DNA from: Pseudodesulfovibrio tunisiensis
GTDB taxonomy: Bacteria; Desulfobacterota; Desulfovibrionia; Desulfovibrionales; Desulfovibrionaceae
Assembly (NCBI RefSeq): GCF_022809775.1
Contig: NZ_CP094380.1
Coordinates: 1,351,001 to 1,415,000, forward strand
DNA: 64,000 nt
Direction of reading: 5' to 3'
The translations under genes were made by a program, and so were the position numbers. Under the pieces are notes generated by a model. That model saw only the letters and a list, made by a program, of their open reading frames with translations. It did not search any database and was not told the origin of the DNA. Shown piece by piece: positions 58,095 through 64,000 of this stretch; the first letter of the stretch is position 1, and every line of letters starts with the position of its first letter.

Positions 58095-58919
58095 CTACAT
58101 GTCCACGGCCTTGACCCAGATCACGGCGTCCTGAGACATTTCCTTGCCCTTGTGCTCGGTCTCGGGACCGACGCCCAGAGCGGCAAAGCCCCACCATCCG
58201 GCCTTGGGAATGCCGAAGGTGATGTACCCCTCGGAATCGGTGAAGATGGTCTGCGTCACGAACGCGTCGTGCGGGTAGTCCACGGAGGACTTGGCATGCA
58301 TGACATTGGCCTTGAGGTCGGGCATGTGGCTCATGAACTCGACCTCGACCTCGGCTCCGGCAACAGGCTTGCCCTGAGACAAAACACGCGCCTTGAACAC
58401 GTTGCCGGTCCACAGGCCGTAGGGCTTGATCAGGGGAACGATCTCGCAGGGCAGGCCCGCAGGCTCGGCCCAATTGCCGGGAATGCCGCCGACATTGGCC
58501 ACGAGCTTGGTGATCTGCTGCATGTAGATGCCTTCTTCCTTCTCGAAATAATAGCCTGGCTTGAACACGAAGGTGTAGTCGCCCATGGAGCGTACCAGCT
58601 TCCTGGGAATCATGGCCTCGAAGCCCTTGCCCTTGGATTCGGGATTGGCCCAGTCGATCTCCTTGAGGTAGCCCTTGAGATCGATCTTCTTGGCCTTGTT
58701 GTCGCCGCGCTGGTACAGGGCGTAGAATTCCTGTGCTCCGCCCATGTCCATGGTATGACCGGCTTCGGCCGGATGCGTGAACACGAGACGGAAATCCATG
58801 TCTCCGCCCTTTTCCTTGGCGATCTCGGGGGTATACACCATCATGAAGTGCGCCTGTGCAGGCAGGGACATGACCATGAACGCAAACATGCACGCGGCGG
58901 TGATCAAACCTTTTTTCAC
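58095..58919 (-). CDS. DUF4198 domain periplasmic protein
   Basis: 274 residues. The GTG at 58919 is preferred as start: AAGGAG lies upstream at a good distance, and it gives a clean signal peptide (MKKGLITAACMFAFMVMSLP with cleavage after AQA). The mature protein starts HFMMVYTPEI and has two beta-rich halves, the second Ig-like (GAEVEVEFMSHMPDLKAN, then SEGYITFGIPKAGWWGFAAL). DUF4198 members often occur with nickel, cobalt or iron uptake genes. A Fur-like box at 58943 and the feo genes upstream suggest a role in iron supply. Confidence 0.85.
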   Translation of the reverse strand: MKKGLITAACMFAFMVMSLPAQAHFMMVYTPEIAKEKGGDMDFRLVFTHPAEAGHTMDMGGAQEFYALYQRGDNKAKKIDLKGYLKEIDWANPESKGKGFEAMIPRKLVRSMGDYTFVFKPGYYFEKEEGIYMQQITKLVANVGGIPGNWAEPAGLPCEIVPLIKPYGLWTGNVFKARVLSQGKPVAGAEVEVEFMSHMPDLKANVMHAKSSVDYPHDAFVTQTIFTDSEGYITFGIPKAGWWGFAALGVGPETEHKGKEMSQDAVIWVKAVDM

Positions 58920-58942
58920 TTTCCTTCTCCTTTTCATGATTT

Positions 58943-58957
58943 TGACAATCGTTATCA
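58943..58957 (-). promoter_or_regulatory. Fur-like box upstream of the DUF4198 gene
   Basis: TGACAATCGTTATCA is a near-perfect 7-1-7 dyad (consensus TGATAATNATTATCA with two mismatches), immediately upstream of the gene at 58095-58919. Confidence 0.6.
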
Positions 58958-59017
58958 ATACACTTCTGCAAAAAAGGCCGCCGGAGCCGAACGCTCGATT
59001 CCGGCGGCCATCAAAAC

Positions 59018-59335
59018 CTATTCGACGATATCCGCGCCGTTGATCTCCACGCTGTGGCCTTCACCGGCGTCGAACAGGACGACGTAAGCGTCGCCGGGCT
59101 TCTTGAACGAGAATTCGCTGTCCGCATTCATCTTGCCGTCCTGAAGGACCTTCCCGGCGCCATCCAGTACGGACATTTTCACGCCAGCTGCGGAAGAACC
59201 ATCCGAGAAGCCGCCCTCGCAAGTGACGGTGCCATCCCCGTTGTCAAAGCAGTCGCACAGGGGGCTGTGGGCAAAAGCATGTCCGGCAAAAGCGACCATG
59301 GCTGCAAACACCGCAAAAACAATCATCTTTTTCAT
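59018..59335 (-). CDS. Small secreted protein of the feo operon
   Basis: 105 residues with a signal peptide (MKKMIVFAVFAAMVAFAGHA, cleavage after AFA). The mature part begins HSPLCDCFDNGDGTVTCEGG, with three cysteines, and is otherwise beta-like (FSFKKPGDAYVVLFDAGEGH). I do not recognise a named family. Its ATG overlaps the feoB stop (59335), so it is translated with FeoB. A periplasmic metal-binding or redox accessory role for iron uptake is inferred only from that linkage. Confidence 0.75.
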   Translation of the reverse strand: MKKMIVFAVFAAMVAFAGHAFAHSPLCDCFDNGDGTVTCEGGFSDGSSAAGVKMSVLDGAGKVLQDGKMNADSEFSFKKPGDAYVVLFDAGEGHSVEINGADIVE

Positions 59336-61855
59336 CAGTTTGCTCCTCCTTCAGGGCAATTTTCATTTTTGGACAAATTCATGGGCAACCGATTTTCCGC
59401 TGCCCTTCTCTCGGGCAAAAAGCCCATTATCAAGGTGACGACCACGCAAAGGACGTAGAAGGCCCACATGGTCTGCACGCCGGTCAGGCCGAGCAGCGTG
59501 CCGCCGGTAAAAACCAGAGAGGCTACGAACAGCCCCAGCAAGGTCTGGTAGGCAATGGAGAACATCATCCATTTGCTGGAATTGGACTGCATGCGCACCA
59601 TGATGGAAGCAGGCACGCATGGGGGATACAGGGCCATGAACAGCATCAGGGCCAGAGCGTGCAGCGGGGTAAACCCGGACTCGCCCGCCTTCATGCTCTC
59701 CTGAACCGAGGCATCGGAACCGTCCAGCCCGTAGATGGCACCCAGAGTGGCCGCGCTGTTCTCCTTGGCCGCAAACGCGGACAGGAGCGCGATGTTGATA
59801 CGCCAGTTGAAACCGGCATACTGCGTCACAGGTTCCAGCGCGCGTCCGGCCATGCCGAGGAAGCTGCCCTCGAACCGTTCGGCTCGAATTTCGCGACGCA
59901 GCTTCTTCCGCGTTTTCACGACCTTCTTCAAAGCCTTGTTCAGCTTCTTGCCATCCTTGCCCTTGCGTTTGACCACGGAATAGTAGACCGGGTTGTCCTC
60001 GGCGAACCGGGCATTGATGGCATTGGATTTCTCCTGATCCGTGACGCCACGCTTGGCATTCTTCAGGGCTTCCTGAAACAGGATCAGGCCGAGCACATCG
60101 TCCTGCTGAATCTGGCCAGCATATTTGGTCGAGGCCACGGTCTTCATGAACCTTTCCATCGACGAACTCTGTTGCGCCTCGTACTCGGCCATACGCTCCC
60201 CGGACAGTCCCGGGAAGTTGATGAGTACGAAAACCACCACGGCAACAGCCACCACCACAGTCACGATCTTCTTCAGGAACAGCCAGATGCGTTCCAAGGC
60301 GCGCCGCAGCACGCCGCCCACGGTGGGCAGATGATAGGGAGGCATTTCCATGATGAATGGCGCGCTTTCCCGTCCCCGCAGCACGGTCATGGACAGCACC
60401 TTGGCAACAGGCAGGGCCATGAACAGGGTCACCGGTGGCGATGAAGAACATGGCCGAACCGGCCTGATCCGCAAAATACGCGCCGATCAGAACCAGATAC
60501 AGGGGCACCTTGGCCAGGCAGTTCATCATGGGCACGATCAGGATGGTGGCCAGCCGGGCGCGCTCGTCCGGAATGGCCTTGGTGGCCATGACTCCGGGAA
60601 TGGCGCAGCCGCCCACGTACACGCCGCCGAGAATCAGGGGCAGCGTGGACTGGCCGTGCAATCCGAATCTGCGGAACAGCCGGTCCAGAATGAATGCCAT
60701 GCGCGGCATGTACCCGCTGTCTTCCAGAATGGCGATCAGGCCGAACAGCAGGAAGAAGATGGGCAGATAGTTGAGAATGGCAGTCGTGCTCTTCACCACC
60801 CAAATGCCCAGGGAACGAATCAGCGGGTCATTCAGAAATCCGGCATGAGGCAGCACGTCCGCAGTGAACGCTTCCAGCGCGCCCCAGATCGGCCAGGCCT
60901 GAAGGGCCAGCCAGTTGCCGAAGACAATGGCAATCTCATACAGCACGAACAGAATCGCAATGAGAATGAGCGGCCCGGTGAACCGGTTGCACACCCACCT
61001 GTCGGCCCTGTCGGACACGGTCTTGCGCCGCTCCTCGGGAAGCTTGACGAACTCCCGGGCAATCTGCGCGGCAGTGCGATGCCGGGCAAAGGCGATGTGC
61101 CGTTCGGGGAGCATGTTCGCCTCGTCGGAAAAACGCTTGCGAAGCTGTTCGGTCAGCCTGGCTATGGCTACGGCCTCGGCATGATGCCTTTCCAGCAGGG
61201 AATGCGCTTCCTCGTCATTTTCCAGCAGCTTTATCGCAAACCAGCGCACCGGATAGGCCGTGGACACAGTATGATCCGCTTCGATTTGTGCCGAAAGTTC
61301 GGTGATGTGCGGTTCCAGCGGACCGTAATCCAGCCTGAAGGGCTTTCCGGAGCCGGTATCCGCCACGGCGCGCATCGCTTCCTTGAGAAGCGGACCGCCC
61401 TGGCTCTTCTTGCCCACGGTGGGCACCACCGTGGCGCCGAGATGCCTGGCGAGTCCGTCGCAATCGACTTCGATCTGTCGCCGCTCTGCCACGTCCATCA
61501 TGTTCAGGTTCACGACCAGCGGAACTTCCATCTCCAGAAGCTGCAACGTCAGATACAGGTTGCGCTTCAGGTTGGAAGCGTCCACCACGTCCACAACCAC
61601 ATGGGGACCGTCGTGCAGCAGGAAATCCCTGGCCACACGTTCTTCCAGAGAATAGGACGTCATGCTGTAGGTGCCGGGCAGGTCCACCAGTTCGACGCCC
61701 GTACCGTCGAGGGAAAACCGTCCGGTCTTCTTTTCGACGGTCACGCCCGGATAGTTGGCCACATGCTGACGGGCTCCGGTGAGCATGTTGAAAATGGTGG
61801 ATTTGCCGCAATTGGGCTGCCCGGCCAAAGCGACAAGAAGCGTTTCGCGGGTCAT
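59335..61855 (-). pseudogene. feoB: Ferrous iron transporter FeoB, frameshifted
   Basis: Two frames on the minus strand make one FeoB of about 839 residues. The first, from ATG 61855, has the G-protein motifs GQPNCGKST, YPGVTVEKKTG, DLPGTYS and NMMD, then membrane helices (LILIAILFVLYEIAIVFGNW) and GGVYVGGCAIPGVMATKAIP. One additional base at about 60432-60435 diverts it. The second frame carries on with VTLFMALPVAKVLSMTVLRG, FIMEMPPYHLPTVGGVLRR and the C-terminal helices to 59335. FeoB imports Fe2+. It overlaps feoA upstream and the small secreted gene downstream. The rest is intact, so the indel may be a sequence error. Confidence 0.9.
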
Positions 61856-62076
61856 GCCTGTTTCACCTCCACGTGCCGGGCCTCCTCGTGGCGAATGCTG
61901 ACATGGTATCCGTCCAGTTCCAGCTCCACGGGATCGACCAGGGGCGCATTGCGAACCACGCATATCTCGGCCCCGGGGTAGAACCCGAGATCCATGAGAC
62001 GCTGCCCCAACGCCCCTTCCGCGGTCAGATCGCTCATGATGCAACGCAAACCGGGATTCATTTCATCCAGTGTCAT
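61852..62076 (-). CDS. feoA: FeoA family protein
   Basis: 74 residues from the ATG at 62076, with GGAGAGG upstream; a longer reading is unlikely. SH3-like FeoA domain: LGQRLMDLGFYPGAEICVVR and a late VELELDGYHVSIRHEEARHV. The stop overlaps the feoB start as ATGA. FeoA is a cytoplasmic helper of FeoB. A Fur-like box lies at 62104-62122. Confidence 0.9.
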   Translation of the reverse strand: MTLDEMNPGLRCIMSDLTAEGALGQRLMDLGFYPGAEICVVRNAPLVDPVELELDGYHVSIRHEEARHVEVKQA

Positions 62077-62103
62077 GGCACCTCTCCAACTTTTTTCGAA
62101 ATT

Positions 62104-62122
62104 GAGTTTCATTATCATTAAC
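62104..62122 (-). promoter_or_regulatory. Fur-like box upstream of feoAB
   Basis: GAGTTTCATTATCATTAAC agrees with the 19-bp Fur consensus at about 13 positions and lies 28 bases upstream of the feoA start. Confidence 0.7.
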
Positions 62123-62249
62123 TGGTTCAAAAAAAACCGAACCCACCTCCCTCAAGACGGAATCGGCGCACGCGACATTCCTTTCACCACTTTTCCCCCG
62201 AAGCATCTTCAGGGCACGATAAAAAGTTCGGAATCGCGCTTTTCCTACA

Positions 62250-62474
62250 TCAGGCAACAAGCACTTTTTCGGCAATCCCTCTTTCCACCATGATGCGACC
62301 TTCGCCCGTGGAAATGATCATGGGGCCGTGTCCGTTGCTGACGACTTCAAGCAATATCCCGGGCATGATGCCCATGGATTCCAGACGCAGGCAGGCCCTT
62401 CGACCGGCATCCACGCCGACAACCATCACGGAATTGCCTGGAGCCACTGCTTTCAACGTTCTCTGACAATGCAT
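62250..62474 (-). CDS. Second FeoA family protein
   Basis: 74 residues from the ATG at 62474 (a GTG at 62480 is an alternative). FeoA-like: VAPGNSVMVVGVDAGRRACL, RLESMGIMPGILLEVVSNG, MIISTGEGRIMVERGIAEKV. It is set apart from feoAB by 119 bp and has its own Fur-like box (62503-62521), so it is a separate iron-responsive unit. Two FeoA proteins per FeoB occur in several sulfate reducers. Confidence 0.9.
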   Translation of the reverse strand: MHCQRTLKAVAPGNSVMVVGVDAGRRACLRLESMGIMPGILLEVVSNGHGPMIISTGEGRIMVERGIAEKVLVA

Positions 62475-62502
62475 ATCCACCCCACCCTTCCCGGTGTTCG
62501 TT

Positions 62503-62521
62503 GATATTGAAAATGAATTTC
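62503..62521 (-). promoter_or_regulatory. Fur-like box upstream of the second feoA
   Basis: GATATTGAAAATGAATTTC agrees with the Fur consensus at about 14 of 19 positions, 29 bases upstream of the gene start. Confidence 0.6.
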
Positions 62522-62654
62522 GATCTCGTTAATAAACAGCCCGGCCCGGAGTGTCAACGAAAATATGAACAAATGTCGAAACATGCCTTCAGCATCCCGG
62601 CAACCTTGACGAAACCGCGCCGCAGAACCTAGAAAAATGAAAAGAGGAATCGTC

Positions 62655-63629
62655 ATGCAGGAATCCCGGCCTGAAAACAGCCATTCTCCCAAGAGATACG
62701 CCATCTATTCGATCATCGCCTCGCTGCTGACCATCGCCCTGAAATTCGGGGCATGGCGCATGACCGGGTCCGTCGGGTTGCTGTCCGACGCCCTCGAATC
62801 CCTTGTAAACCTCACGGCAGCCGTGCTTGCGCTAGTGGCCCTGACCGTGGCCCTGCGCCCCTCGGATCACGAACATGCCTACGGCCACGGCAAGGCCGAA
62901 TACTTCTCCAGCGGTGCAGAGGGCGTTCTGATCATTGTTGCGGCAGCAGGCATCGTCTATGCGGCAGCGGGCCGGTTCATGAGTCCCCAGCCTCTGGACA
63001 GCCTCGGCCCGGGCCTGATTCTGGCACTGCTCTCGTCCGGCGTGAATTTCGCCACGGCCCGGGTCATGCTGCGCGCCGCCAAACGCTTCGACTCCATCAC
63101 GCTGGAGGCGGACGCCAAGCACCTGCTCACGGACGTCTGGACCTCGGCCGGGCTCGTGGCCGGACTGGCGGTTCTGCTCGTGGCACCGCCCTCATGGCAG
63201 ATTCTCGACCCGATCATTGCCTGCATCATGGCCGCAAACATCGTGTTCACCGGATTTTCGCTGCTCAAGCGGTCCGTGGGCGGCCTCATGGACTATGCCC
63301 TGCCCAAGGAGGAAATCCGGGACATCGTCATCGCCATCCGCACCCATGCCGGGGAAAACGCCATCTATCACGCACTGCGCACCCGCAAGTCCGGCTCCAC
63401 ACGGTTCGTGGACTTCCACCTGCTCGTGCCCGGCGACACCACGGTCAAACGCGCACACGACCTGTGCTGCCTTATCGAGGATCAGATCGAGCATACCCTC
63501 AGGGATGTGGAAGTCACCATCCATGTGGAACCGCTCGAATCCGCCTCGTCATGGGACGGACGAAAAACCGGCGGTGTCTGCTCCGGTTGCGGCATGTGCT
63601 CGGCATCCGAAGTCCTCGAAAAGGAATAA
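62655..63629 (+). CDS. Cation diffusion facilitator family transporter
   Basis: 324 residues from the ATG at 62655 (GAGG eight bases upstream); an ATG at 62637 lacks a ribosome-binding site. Six membrane helices with the CDF metal sites: SDALESLVNL in helix 2 and LEADAKHLLTDVWTSAGLVA in helix 5, plus HAYGHGKAEYFSS. The cytoplasmic C-terminal domain ends with a cysteine-rich tail (GVCSGCGMCSASEVLEKE), which may bind metal. It exports divalent metals such as Zn2+ or Fe2+ in exchange for protons. Its place beside the feo genes suggests a role in iron balance. Confidence 0.94.
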   Translation: MQESRPENSHSPKRYAIYSIIASLLTIALKFGAWRMTGSVGLLSDALESLVNLTAAVLALVALTVALRPSDHEHAYGHGKAEYFSSGAEGVLIIVAAAGIVYAAAGRFMSPQPLDSLGPGLILALLSSGVNFATARVMLRAAKRFDSITLEADAKHLLTDVWTSAGLVAGLAVLLVAPPSWQILDPIIACIMAANIVFTGFSLLKRSVGGLMDYALPKEEIRDIVIAIRTHAGENAIYHALRTRKSGSTRFVDFHLLVPGDTTVKRAHDLCCLIEDQIEHTLRDVEVTIHVEPLESASSWDGRKTGGVCSGCGMCSASEVLEKE

Positions 63630-63646
63630 TCCTTCCACGCCACGCA

Positions 63647-63682
63647 AAAAGCCTCCCGCACGTTGCTGCGCGGGAGGCTTTT
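63647..63682. terminator. Bidirectional terminator between the CDF gene and hflX
   Basis: AAAAGCCTCCCGC (63647-63659) and GCGGGAGGCTTTT (63670-63682) are perfect 13-bp arms around ten bases, followed by CTTC. Confidence 0.88.
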
Positions 63683-63710
63683 CTTCTGCCTGAAAATCAG
63701 GAAATGAAGA

Positions 63711-64000
63711 CTACACGGTTCCCCAAGGCAATGAGGTCAGAATCGCATCCACCAACGGTTCCAGAGAGGCCCGGTCCAGGGCCGACGCCGGAATGCCGTC
63801 GGGATACAGATTCCGCATGGCTTCCCTGCCCTCTTCGTCGAGCTGGTCCCACTTGTTCAGCACCAGCAGACTCGGGAGCTCGCCCAGATCCATCTCGTCA
63901 AGGATGCTCCGGACCGCATCCACCTGCTCCTCGACTTCGGGATGGGACGCATCCGCCACCAGCACCAGCAGGTCCGCGGACTCCAGCTCCTCCAAGGTCG
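63711..64000 (-). CDS. hflX: GTPase HflX, C-terminal part (cut by window edge)
   Basis: The last 96 or so residues of a GTPase whose start lies beyond the window. Seen: TLEELESADLLVLVADASHP (end of the G3 region), the G4 motif LVLNKWDQL and a SALDRASLEPLVDAI segment in the G5 position. This arrangement is typical of HflX, a ribosome-associated GTPase that helps split or rescue ribosomes. The identification rests on about 96 residues, so a related GTPase is possible. Confidence 0.75.
   Translation of the reverse strand, partial: TLEELESADLLVLVADASHPEVEEQVDAVRSILDEMDLGELPSLLVLNKWDQLDEEGREAMRNLYPDGIPASALDRASLEPLVDAILTSLPWGTV

Overview
The window looks like chromosomal DNA of a Desulfovibrio-type sulfate reducer (Desulfovibrionaceae). 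This is an inference from a GC-rich genome, a LctP-type lactate permease under sigma-54 control, a purine-pathway AICAR transformylase that lacks the fused IMP cyclohydrolase domain, a class I adenylate cyclase with pentapeptide repeats, a TSCPD-domain protein and an acyl-CoA dehydrogenase/ETF/ETF-quinone oxidoreductase cluster. No tRNA, rRNA, CRISPR array, transposase or prophage gene is visible.

Layout. 1-526: end of a peptide ABC ATPase. 533-2275: three tandem copies of a ~560-bp non-coding unit that folds as a highly structured + strand RNA (H-type pseudoknot, GCAA tetraloop, GNA triloop, compensatory base changes between copies). This is the most interesting object here. 2320-8746: a small hypothetical gene, the potassium transporter kup, and a hybrid histidine kinase overlapping a sigma-54 response regulator. 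8747-11237: sigma-54 promoter, 340-nt leader, lactate permease. 11338-18932: a ROK repressor divergent from a sugar ABC importer operon that also encodes a SIS-domain enzyme and a PfkB kinase, suggesting import, phosphorylation and processing of one compound, possibly an Amadori-type sugar. 19049-23200: a PAS/sigma-54 activator, a TIM-barrel sugar isomerase behind a near-perfect -24/-12 promoter with an upstream inverted repeat, an AEC carrier, and a second -24/-12 site that points straight into a terminator. 23254-30416: two small genes and the etfA-etfB-ETF-QO-acyl-CoA dehydrogenase cluster. 30649-42293: adenylate cyclase, two phosphorelay kinases and a ydbH-ynbE-ydbL envelope-lipid operon. 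42362-53162: housekeeping (holB, purA, AICAR transformylase, RNase II-type RNase, plsY), an MCP and a GltD-like flavoprotein/ferredoxin pair. 53198-57995: a zinc/manganese-type ABC operon with two binding proteins, DUF6162 and an HD-GYP protein. 58095-62521: Fur-box-associated ferrous iron uptake (two feoA, feoB) with small secreted proteins. 62655-64000: a cation diffusion facilitator and the end of hflX.

Five genes (kup, the sugar isomerase, the adenylate cyclase, ydbH and feoB) are each interrupted by one single-base indel, mostly in C/G runs. In each case the second frame resumes the expected family sequence, so sequence errors are at least as likely as real pseudogenes. Start codons were placed by ribosome-binding site and family length. 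Names given without a symbol are family-level assignments only.
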